The notes below the pieces were generated by a model that did not search any database, was not told where the DNA came from, and saw nothing but the letters and a program-made list of their open reading frames with translations. Both the position numbers and the translations under genes were made by a program. Shown here piece by piece: positions 36,859 to 44,592 of a stretch of 64,000 nt of DNA (its first letter is position 1; each line of letters begins with the position of its first letter). This DNA comes from Paraburkholderia sp. BCC1884 (lineage in GTDB: Bacteria > Pseudomonadota > Gammaproteobacteria > Burkholderiales > Burkholderiaceae). The DNA is taken from the NCBI RefSeq assembly GCF_900996225.1, contig NZ_CAAJGL010000068.1, forward strand, positions 1,302,001-1,366,000, written 5' to 3'.

Positions 36859-37659
36859 ATGAAGATCGACTCGAACGGTGTACACATCCACGTCCGGGAA
36901 CTCGGTTTCGATAGCGCCGAGACCCCCGCCCTGGTGTTTCTGCACTATTGGGGCGGTTCGTCGCGCACGTGGGACGACGTAATCGCGGCCTTACCCAACG
37001 TGTATCGCACGATTGCGCCCGACCACCGCGGCTGGGGCGACTCGGACCAGCCCGCGAGCGGCTACGCGCTCGCCGATCTCGCCGACGACGCACGGCGCGT
37101 AATCGATGCGCTCGCGCCGCGCCGCTTCGTGCTGATCGGGCACTCGATGGGCGGCAAGGTCGCGCAGTTGCTGGCCTCGCGACGTCCGCAAGGTCTCGCG
37201 GGACTGGTGCTGGTCGCGCCGTCGCCACCCGTGCCGCTGAGTTTGCCGCCCGAAGCGCTGGCCGCGATGGAGGGGGCTTATACGTCGCGCGCTTCGGTCG
37301 AAGCCACGCTCGATGGCATGCTGTCGGCCAGGCCACTGAGTCCGGCGCGTCGTCAGCAGGTGATCGACGACAGTTTGCGCGGCGCCGCCGCAGCCAAAAC
37401 CGCGTGGCCGCGTGCTACGAGTCAGGAAGACATTTCGCGCGAGGTCGCGTCGATCGAGGTTCCGACGCTTGTCATCGCCGGCGAACTGGACCGGGTGGAT
37501 AGTGTGGCGACGCTCGAAGCGGAATTGCTGCCGCGCGTCCCGCAGGCCGTCATGCACGTGCTGCCCGGCACGGGTCACTTGTCGCCTCTCGAATCGCCCG
37601 ATGAGATCGCCACGCTGATTCACGCATTCACGCAGCGCCTGGGTTCCTCGCAACGCTGA
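36859..37659 (+). CDS. Alpha/beta hydrolase
   Basis: A 266-residue alpha/beta hydrolase-fold enzyme with nucleophile elbow GHSMGG, oxyanion-region HYWGGSSRTW, acid candidate Asp in AGELDRVD and catalytic His in GTGHLSP. The family includes esterases, haloperoxidase-like and C-C bond hydrolases, and the substrate cannot be fixed. The ATG at 36859 follows GGAG. The upstream in-frame extension to 36754 has no homology. It is regulated presumably by the divergent LysR protein. Confidence 0.88.
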   Translation: MKIDSNGVHIHVRELGFDSAETPALVFLHYWGGSSRTWDDVIAALPNVYRTIAPDHRGWGDSDQPASGYALADLADDARRVIDALAPRRFVLIGHSMGGKVAQLLASRRPQGLAGLVLVAPSPPVPLSLPPEALAAMEGAYTSRASVEATLDGMLSARPLSPARRQQVIDDSLRGAAAAKTAWPRATSQEDISREVASIEVPTLVIAGELDRVDSVATLEAELLPRVPQAVMHVLPGTGHLSPLESPDEIATLIHAFTQRLGSSQR

Positions 37660-37688
37660 ATGAACTCGGGCGCGCGGCTCGTAGAAAA

Positions 37689-37850
37689 TCACGCGATGCG
37701 ATTTCGCGCGCGGTAGCAAGCGGTTTGCCGCGCGCGAACCTGCTGGTGAACTTCGGCTTGCAAAACCTGCTGGTGTACGGTTGCCAGTTCGCCTTGCAGG
37801 TAGGTCGCATCGTTCGCGAGGAACAGCTTCTTTCGGCCGATGAAGACCAT
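37689..37850 (-). CDS. Candidate small protein of 53 residues downstream of the MFS gene
   Basis: An ATG at 37850 opens a 53-codon frame ending TGA at 37689-37691, on the same strand as and 53 bp beyond the MFS stop. Third positions are about 70 percent G/C, as in real genes here. The product starts MVFIGRKKLFLANDATYLQ and contains a duplicated VHQQV, produced by a 12-bp direct repeat (37737-37748, 37764-37775). The frame also reads open further upstream, without an ATG. No ribosome binding site is clear, so this is tentative. Confidence 0.35.
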   Translation of the reverse strand: MVFIGRKKLFLANDATYLQGELATVHQQVLQAEVHQQVRARQTACYRARNRIA

Positions 37851-37902
37851 CGCGTCTATCGCGGCCGGGTACGTTTTCGCGTGCTCCCCAGCGTGTTCCA
37901 GG

Positions 37903-39096
37903 CTAGCCTGCGGGGCTCGCGGCGCGCACGGCTTTGCCGCCGAGCAGGCAAACGATCAGTGTGGCGACGACCAGCACACACAAGGCGAGGCGCAAGCCGA
38001 GCAGGCCCGCGCCGAGACCGATCAGCGGTGGCCCGACCAGGAAGCCCGCATAACCGGCGGTCGCAGCCATCGAAACACCGACGGCCGGCGTCACACTCGA
38101 GCGGCCCGCCGCGCTGAAAATCACCGGCACGATGTTGGCGAGGCCCACGCCGACCATCGCAAATCCGACGCAGGCGGTGAGTACGGTCGGCACGCTCAGC
38201 ACGAGGGCGAGGCCCGCCACCGCGATCGAACCGCCGAACGCCACGACCTTGCTTGCGCCGAAGCGGCGCACGGACACGTCGCCGACAATCCGGCAAGCCG
38301 CCATCGAAAACGCAAACGCGGAATATCCAATAGCAGCGATGCTGGCGTCCCGGTTCAACACCGAGCGCAAATACACCGCGCTCCAGTCGGCCACGGCGCC
38401 TTCCACCAGCATGCAAAGAAAGGCGAGCATCGCCAGTTTCAGCACGCCACCGCTGGGCCACGCGAAGCCGCTGGACGAAGCGGCCACGCGCGCGCCGAGA
38501 TCGCGCAAGGCGAGCAAGGCGGCGACGGCAATCAGCGTCGCGATCGCGAGGTCCGGAACCGCCAGTCCACCGAACACGCCGACGCCGCCTTTCTGCAGCA
38601 TGGCACCCGAGGCCGCACCGAGCAGGCCGCCCGCGCTCCATGCCGCATGAAACGACGACATGATCGGCGCATGCCAACGCGTTTCGATGGCACTGGCGTG
38701 GCCGTTCATCGAGACGTCCAGCGCCCCGTTGGCTGCACCGAGCAGGAAGAGCACGATGCACAGCGCGGCCATGTCGGGGGCCAGCGCAGGCAGCGGTAAC
38801 GCGACGATAAACGCTGCACCGAGCAGGGCGGTAGCGCGGCCGCTGCCGAAGCGCGGCGCGAGTTGTCCGGCCAACGGCATCGCCACGATCGCACCCAGCG
38901 CGAAAGCGAAAAGCGCGAGGCCGAGCGCGGTGTCGCTGAGCGCGAGACTCTCCTTGATGCGCGGCACTTCGACTGCCCACGCGCCGATGCCGAAGCCGTT
39001 GGCGAGAAAGACGCCGAGCGTGGCGATGCGCTCCTTCAGCAGTCGCGTGTCGGTGCTCGCGGGTCGGGTCTTCGATCGTGCGGTGGATTGCGTCAT
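37903..39096 (-). CDS. MFS transporter
   Basis: A 397-residue major facilitator protein with about twelve hydrophobic helices. It has the loop 2-3 motif GQLAPRFGSGRATALLG and MNGHASAIETRWHAPIMSSFHAAWSAGG, features I associate with YbjJ-like transporters. The start overlaps the DeoR stop by 4 bp (ATGA), so expression is coupled to the regulator. The substrate is unknown; a sugar or sugar-like compound would fit the DeoR partner. Confidence 0.87.
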   Translation of the reverse strand: MTQSTARSKTRPASTDTRLLKERIATLGVFLANGFGIGAWAVEVPRIKESLALSDTALGLALFAFALGAIVAMPLAGQLAPRFGSGRATALLGAAFIVALPLPALAPDMAALCIVLFLLGAANGALDVSMNGHASAIETRWHAPIMSSFHAAWSAGGLLGAASGAMLQKGGVGVFGGLAVPDLAIATLIAVAALLALRDLGARVAASSSGFAWPSGGVLKLAMLAFLCMLVEGAVADWSAVYLRSVLNRDASIAAIGYSAFAFSMAACRIVGDVSVRRFGASKVVAFGGSIAVAGLALVLSVPTVLTACVGFAMVGVGLANIVPVIFSAAGRSSVTPAVGVSMAATAGYAGFLVGPPLIGLGAGLLGLRLALCVLVVATLIVCLLGGKAVRAASPAG

Positions 39097-39887
39097 GAGC
39101 GGGCTACCAGAACGTTATCGCAGACCGCTTCGAGACTGGCGAGGCGATTGGCCGGCACATCCGCCTCGACGAACAGATAGTCGACGTCGGCAGCCGGCGC
39201 GACGGAAAACGGCGCGGCCGTCATCAGCTTTTCGGAAGTCATGGCAATGGCGATCTGGCCACTCGCCTTGACCATGGCGCGCTTGAGTTCGGCGTCTTCG
39301 GCGTGGAAGGCGGCGACGCCTTCTTGTGGATCGAACGCGCAAGCACCGAGAAAACAGAGGTCGGCGCGGATTTGCTGGATCTGCAGCAAGGCCGTCGCGC
39401 CGAGCGAGCCCGCCGCGCCATGTGCGATGCGACCGCCGATCAGGATCACGTCGAAACCCGGTCGGTTGAGCAGCCGCGTGCAGGCTTCGGGTGAATTCGT
39501 CACGACGCTCAGATGCGCGTTGTCAGGCAGTGCTTCGGCGATGGCGACATTGGTCGAGCCTGCGTCGAGCAGAAGAATCTGCCTGGGGCGAACGATCGCC
39601 ACGGCGGCGGCGGCAAGCCGCGCCTTGCGGTCCACGGCTTCGTTCATCCGCACAGCCGCGGGTTTGTCGGACGGCGAAATCAGCAGGGCGCCCCCGTACA
39701 CGCGTTTGCAATGGCCCTGGTCGGCCAGATCGCGTAAATGGCGGCGCACCGTATGTTCAGAGGTCTGCAGTTCGGCGGCGAGTGCCGAGGCAAGCACGCG
39801 CCCGTGCGTGCGCAGCCGCGCCAGGATTAGCTGCTCGCGTTGTTCGGGGAGGAGCCCGTCGATGGCTTCCTGGCGTGTGCGCTGCAT
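39093..39887 (-). CDS. DeoR family transcriptional regulator
   Basis: A 264-residue DeoR-type repressor. The HTH lies at about residues 15-65 (RVLASALAAELQTSEHTVRRHLRDLADQG) and the DeoRC sugar-phosphate sensor domain follows, with LLDAGSTNVAIAEAL and VVTNS. The ATG at 39887 is preceded by AAGGTG, so it is preferred to 39929. It is first in a two-gene operon with the MFS transporter. A dyad lies directly upstream. Confidence 0.9.
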   Translation of the reverse strand: MQRTRQEAIDGLLPEQREQLILARLRTHGRVLASALAAELQTSEHTVRRHLRDLADQGHCKRVYGGALLISPSDKPAAVRMNEAVDRKARLAAAAVAIVRPRQILLLDAGSTNVAIAEALPDNAHLSVVTNSPEACTRLLNRPGFDVILIGGRIAHGAAGSLGATALLQIQQIRADLCFLGACAFDPQEGVAAFHAEDAELKRAMVKASGQIAIAMTSEKLMTAAPFSVAPAADVDYLFVEADVPANRLASLEAVCDNVLVARS

Positions 39888-39899
39888 GATTTCACCTTG

Positions 39900-39946
39900 C
39901 TCGTTCGTGAATCGATCATAATCGAGCAAAATGTATCGTAAACGAG
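39900..39946. promoter_or_regulatory. Dyad region upstream of deoR-MFS, possible operator
   Basis: Outer inverted arms CTCGTT (39900-39905) and AACGAG (39941-39946) enclose an inner CGAT-N4-ATCG dyad and repeated AATCGA. The A/T-rich segment sits just before the DeoR start, where an autoregulatory site would be expected. Confidence 0.4.
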
Positions 39947-39972
39947 AGGCGGGTGCAATCGCCCGTGGTGCG

Positions 39973-41508
39973 TCAGTGTTCCCCGTGCTCCAATGCGCTT
40001 GGGTTGGCCGGTCGCGACCCGCGGCCTACGATCGCCCGATCGACGATCCACACGGCGACGAGCGTCACGCCCATCAACGGAAAGACGACGCCTAGCAGAA
40101 CGAGGCCGATTTTCCAGCTGCGCATCGGTGGCGCGGCGCGCTCGCGCGACGGCGCGCCGAGCGCGCTTTGCGGCCGGCGCTTCCACCACATCACGCAGCC
40201 GGTCACGGCCATCGCCGCAAGGCCGAGCGAGATTGCCGCGCACAGCAATTGATTGGCGAGCCCGAAGTAGCGGCCCATATGCAATGACGTGCCATACGAC
40301 ACCGCCTTCGATACCGCACCATAGTCGCCGTAACGGATGTCTTTCAGAATCGCGCCACTGTATTGGTCGAGATATAGCGTGCGTTCCTGCCTGGGGTCGT
40401 CGGGAAAGTACGAGACGGTGTAGACACCGGTCGCCGAGGTGGGCAGTACGATGCTGTAGCCGTCTGTCACGCCGAGCGCCGCGATCCGTTCGACGATGTT
40501 GCCGAGCGGCAGCGCTGAGACCGCGTCAGCTTCGGTCGATGCGGGCACCCGGAGATTGCCGACGGCCCACGGCGTGAGCGGCAACGGTAGATCGTCCATT
40601 ACCATGCCCGGCATCGAGTCCATGTCGGCCGAATGGGCGTGGTGCGCTGAGTGCGGATCTGCTGCATCTGGTGCAGCGGCTTGGTCGCCAGGGGCGGCGG
40701 CGGTCGCCACGTTCCGTGTGCCGGGCGATATGGAGCGCAACGGCAAGCCGCCCCACGAACCCGGCGGCGCGCCGAGATTCGCCGCGGTGGCGAGCGCCTT
40801 GAACTGCTTGCCCCATGAGCCGGTCCAGGGCAAACCGCTCAACACGAAGGCGAGCGCGCCGAGCGCGAGCCAGATGCCCATCACCGAATGCAGGTTCTTC
40901 CATAGCGGACGTCCCTGCAATTTGAAGCGCGGCACCAGTGCAGCGCGTACCGTCTGCGACCGGCGCGGCCACCAGAGCGCAACGCCGGTTGCGATCATCA
41001 CCAGAGTCCAGCACGCGGCCAGTTCCATCAACAACTCGCCCGGCTTGCCGAGCAGCAGCTTGCGATGAAGCATGCGGTCCACCTGCATGAAGCGATGCTC
41101 GACACTCAGCGTGCCCAGTACCTCGCCGCTATACGGGTTCACATAGACACTCTGTTTGTCGCCATCGGCGAGACGGAACACGAACTCACTGCTGCGATCC
41201 GGCGCGCTCGCAATCGTCGCGGTGACGGCGGTGGACGTCGGCGGCATCGCCGCGCGTGCTTTTACCAGCAGGGCGTCTTCCGTCAGGCGAGGCATCGCGA
41301 CGGGTTTGACGACGAGAAGTTGCGGGTACAACAGCGGTTCGATTTGCGGCTGGAAGCAGTAGAGCGTGCCGGTTATCGCCAGCACGACCAGAAATGGCAT
41401 TACGAAGAGGCCGGCGTAAAAGTGCCAGCGCCACAGCGTGCGGTAGCCTGGATTGAGCGTGCTCGCTGTCGGCGCAACACTGCGTTGAGCGGCGGTCGTG
41501 GCGGACAT
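39973..41508 (-). CDS. PepSY-associated membrane protein with His/Met-rich loop
   Basis: A 511-residue inner-membrane protein of the PepSY_TM (iron-regulated/flavin reductase-like) family. The first helix WRWHFYAGLFVMPFLVVLAITGTLYCF and later helices frame two periplasmic PepSY-type loops (VYVNPYSGEVLGTL and LYLDQYSGAILKDI). A central insertion around residues 285-310 is rich in His and Met (SAHHAHSADMDSMPGM), which suggests copper handling. AGGAGGA precedes the ATG. It is last in a DUF2946-TonB receptor-PepSY operon, 51 bp after the receptor. Confidence 0.85.
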   Translation of the reverse strand: MSATTAAQRSVAPTASTLNPGYRTLWRWHFYAGLFVMPFLVVLAITGTLYCFQPQIEPLLYPQLLVVKPVAMPRLTEDALLVKARAAMPPTSTAVTATIASAPDRSSEFVFRLADGDKQSVYVNPYSGEVLGTLSVEHRFMQVDRMLHRKLLLGKPGELLMELAACWTLVMIATGVALWWPRRSQTVRAALVPRFKLQGRPLWKNLHSVMGIWLALGALAFVLSGLPWTGSWGKQFKALATAANLGAPPGSWGGLPLRSISPGTRNVATAAAPGDQAAAPDAADPHSAHHAHSADMDSMPGMVMDDLPLPLTPWAVGNLRVPASTEADAVSALPLGNIVERIAALGVTDGYSIVLPTSATGVYTVSYFPDDPRQERTLYLDQYSGAILKDIRYGDYGAVSKAVSYGTSLHMGRYFGLANQLLCAAISLGLAAMAVTGCVMWWKRRPQSALGAPSRERAAPPMRSWKIGLVLLGVVFPLMGVTLVAVWIVDRAIVGRGSRPANPSALEHGEH

Positions 41509-41559
41509 GGAATCCTCCTGATACGAAAAGATAGATCGATCGGTTTGCGTGGCGCGGCC

Positions 41560-43938
41560 TTACATGCGCAGCCTGGCTTCGACGTAGAAGGTGCGGCCCG
41601 GATACGGGTGGTAGACGAAGTAGCGGGCGTCGAACAGGTTGTCCACGCCGATGCCGATTTCGCTCAGCTTCGTCGGCCTGAAAGTGAATTTCGTATCCAC
41701 CACCGTGTACGAACTCGTGCCGCCGAACACATCGGGATTCGTATCGGTGTTGTTGAGCGTGTTGTACTGACGACCCGAATAGCGCGCGGCGAGCGTGAGC
41801 GCGGCGCGTTCGTCGAAGCGATAGGTCGCGGCAAGATCCGCGCGCCACAGCGGAATCCGATAAAAATATTTTCCGACGCTGGCCGGATTCTGCGCATTCG
41901 CGACGATCTTCGACTGCGTATAGGCCACGCTCGCCAACAGATCGAGGCCGTGCACGAACACATCCTCGCCCGAGTAGCTCGTTTCCACGCCGCGCGAGCG
42001 GACCTTGCCGATGTTCTGGAAGTTCGTCACGTTAGGAATCACCGTGGTGTCGGTCTGACTGAAGATCGTGTTCTTCACGTCGTCCTGGAAGAGCGAGAAA
42101 CGGAACACGCCATTCCAGTGCGCCCATTCGGCGGTGAGTTCTTTCGAGAGATCGTCTTCCGGCTTCAGATTCGGATTGTTGTTGACGATCGACGAGCCGT
42201 TGATTTGCCCCTGGAACAACTCGCTGACGGTCGGAAAACGGTAGGCACGGCCGATCGACGCGCGCAGGGTGAGATCGTCGGTCACGTCGAACGAAAGCGA
42301 AGCTTTTGGCGAGAAGTGATGCTGGTTCACGTCGCTGTAGGGAAGCGTCTGGCCGGCTAAGGCCTGCGAACCGTTATAGGCTTGCCAGTCTTCATACCGT
42401 ACGCCGTACACGAACTTCCAGCGCGGCAGAAAGCGCCACGCATCCTGCGCGTAGAGCGCCTGGGTTTGCGTCTTGCCCCTGAAGGCATTGGCGAATGCGC
42501 TCGCCGCACCGTCGCGCCAGTTCAGGGTGGCGTAGCTTTCGTTATCGAGGAAGTAGTTGTCGTAGTGATAGCCGAAGCTGAGCGCATGATTGGCGAGGCC
42601 GGCCTGCTGCGAGGCGGGTGTGTGGGTGCTGCGCAGATCGAGGGTCTTCCAGCCGGTGCCGTCGCCGAAGATCACCGTGCCGGGACCATTGCCCGGTGCG
42701 CCGGAGTTGGCCGTGCGCGCGACACTGTTACTGATGTCGTAGTACGAAGCGATCGCTTCCCCGTTCCAGCCGGTGGCGTTACGCGTTTTCAGCGAGAGAC
42801 CGTACAGCCAGTTCTCGCTATAACCCAGACTCGGTGCAAGAGCGGCAGCGGGAATCGTGTACTCGTAGCCGCCGATGGCAACCTTGCCGCTATAGACCGG
42901 ATTGCCGTTCGCGTCGCGCAGAAAACTCGAAGTCTGGCTGTTATAGGTCTGATGCCAGTAGCCGAGCGTGAAGGCGGCTTGCAGGGTCGGCGTGAAGTCG
43001 TACTGCATCTTCAGCTTCAACTGGTCCTGCACCGTGTGCTCGATGCCTTCGCCGTTCACGCCGAGCACGGCCGTGGGTGTGTTGGTCTGGTTGTTGTAAA
43101 AATACGCGCCGCTTACTGGCGTGTCGCCGGCTTTCGCGGGCGTCGTGGATTTCGCGAGCGTCGCGAATTGCAATGGCTGACTCGTGTTCTCCAGATGATT
43201 GACGCCGAGGCGGTAAGAGAATTGGCCGATCCGGTCGCCGATGGTGGCGCTCGCTTCCGTGCCGCTGAAATTCTGGTTCACGCCGAACAGGCTGAAGTGT
43301 TGCGTGAAGGCTTTGACGTCGGCGTCGGCTTCGAATTTCTTCGGCATGCTCGTGCTGATGAGCACCGTCGCACCCAGCGAGTTACCCGGATAGAGCGCCG
43401 AATACGGGCCGTAGATCACATCGACCTGCTGGATCTCGTCGGGAAACACCATCGACCAGCGTGGTGGAAATGAAAAGTTATTGCCGAGCAGATTGCTGAG
43501 CAGCAGGCCGTCCGCATAGACTAGACCGCGTGCGCTTTGCGAGTTGCTGGTGCCGCGCACGGCGATGATCGAATTCAGGTCGCCGACAAAACGCTTGCGT
43601 ACTGCCAGGTTCGGCAGGTACTTGAGCACGTCTTCGGTGTTGACGACGTTCCAGTTGTCGAACTGCTCGCGAGTCACGGTCTCGACCGAGGCCGGCAAGT
43701 TGGGATCGACGGCACGCGCGGTGGCGCCTCCCCTCGAACTCGCGTTCGCATTGACGTTGAACGTCGGCAACGTGGCCTCGGCCATCGTGCTGTCGGCGTG
43801 GGCGGGCGAAGTAACGAAGGCCGGCAGGAGTGCCGGAACGAGGGCGGGAAAAGCCGGCCGCATCAGCGGGCTGAATGCGAGACGGCGAGCACCACGGCGG
43901 GCGCAGGAAGGCAGCCTTCGCAGGGCGAAGTTGAACAT
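41560..43938 (-). CDS. TonB-dependent outer-membrane receptor (metal/metallophore uptake)
   Basis: A 792-residue receptor. After a signal peptide of about 48 residues (ending AHADS), a plug domain runs VETVTREQFDNWNVVNTEDVLKYLPNLAVRKRF to SLGATVLIST. A 22-strand-type barrel follows, ending in the receptor signature (VDNLFDARYFVYHPYPGRTFYVEARLRM). Neighbours DUF2946 and PepSY proteins commonly accompany copper or siderophore receptors. Substrate is not directly shown; copper is the leading guess because of the His/Met-rich PepSY partner. AGGA precedes the ATG. Confidence 0.88.
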   Translation of the reverse strand: MFNFALRRLPSCARRGARRLAFSPLMRPAFPALVPALLPAFVTSPAHADSTMAEATLPTFNVNANASSRGGATARAVDPNLPASVETVTREQFDNWNVVNTEDVLKYLPNLAVRKRFVGDLNSIIAVRGTSNSQSARGLVYADGLLLSNLLGNNFSFPPRWSMVFPDEIQQVDVIYGPYSALYPGNSLGATVLISTSMPKKFEADADVKAFTQHFSLFGVNQNFSGTEASATIGDRIGQFSYRLGVNHLENTSQPLQFATLAKSTTPAKAGDTPVSGAYFYNNQTNTPTAVLGVNGEGIEHTVQDQLKLKMQYDFTPTLQAAFTLGYWHQTYNSQTSSFLRDANGNPVYSGKVAIGGYEYTIPAAALAPSLGYSENWLYGLSLKTRNATGWNGEAIASYYDISNSVARTANSGAPGNGPGTVIFGDGTGWKTLDLRSTHTPASQQAGLANHALSFGYHYDNYFLDNESYATLNWRDGAASAFANAFRGKTQTQALYAQDAWRFLPRWKFVYGVRYEDWQAYNGSQALAGQTLPYSDVNQHHFSPKASLSFDVTDDLTLRASIGRAYRFPTVSELFQGQINGSSIVNNNPNLKPEDDLSKELTAEWAHWNGVFRFSLFQDDVKNTIFSQTDTTVIPNVTNFQNIGKVRSRGVETSYSGEDVFVHGLDLLASVAYTQSKIVANAQNPASVGKYFYRIPLWRADLAATYRFDERAALTLAARYSGRQYNTLNNTDTNPDVFGGTSSYTVVDTKFTFRPTKLSEIGIGVDNLFDARYFVYHPYPGRTFYVEARLRM

Positions 43939-44020
43939 GAACGTTTCCTGGATGCATTGAACAGACGATCGCGCGCCCCCTCGACGGGTGCGACGAATGC
44001 GCGATCAGGACCGGCAGCGA

Positions 44021-44422
44021 TCAGGAAACGACGGGTGGGGCGCGAGGACGTCCGGACGGAAATGCGCCGAGCGGAGTGAAGCGGGTGGACAAGGTGGGCG
44101 CCGCGGTGCCGGCGAGCAGGAGTGCAGCCGGCGGCTCGACGGCGGCGACGGTCGGCATCGCGACGTGATGGGCGAGCAGGTCGCAGTATCCGCAGGCGCT
44201 GAATGCGTTGTCGTGACTGAGATGAACGGGAGCGGGGCCGGCATGAGGCGCGACACTCGCCTCGTTCGAACCATCCGGTTGAAGTGCCGAGCACAGCGCC
44301 GCAACAGGTTCGTGCGCGCGACTCGACAACAGCATCTGACTCACGAGCGGCGCGAATACGACGAGCCACATGGCGAACAGGCCAAGCCAGGCAGTCGTGC
44401 GGTGATGAGCGCGTCGAGTCAT
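44021..44422 (-). CDS. DUF2946 family protein
   Basis: A 133-residue DUF2946 protein. An N-terminal membrane segment (TTAWLGLFAMWLVVFAPLVSQ) is followed by a periplasmic region with HLSHDNAFSACGYCDLLAHH, whose Cys and His could bind metal, and a C-terminus GRPRAPP typical of the family. The ATG at 44422 is where family similarity starts, while the frame runs back to 44524. First gene of the leftward TonB receptor operon. Confidence 0.82.
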   Translation of the reverse strand: MTRRAHHRTTAWLGLFAMWLVVFAPLVSQMLLSSRAHEPVAALCSALQPDGSNEASVAPHAGPAPVHLSHDNAFSACGYCDLLAHHVAMPTVAAVEPPAALLLAGTAAPTLSTRFTPLGAFPSGRPRAPPVVS

Positions 44423-44592
44423 GATGTTGAAAGGTAAAGGCGGGGCGATTCTAGCATTGCCGCGCAATTTTTTTCCACATGATCTCCGGTATAGCGGTCG
44501 ATTAGAAGGCCGAAAGCGCTTCATTTCTTCCCGTCACATTTCGGCCGTTGACCTTATCCTGCGTGGTACATGTTCCGCTTTCCGCACTCTTC

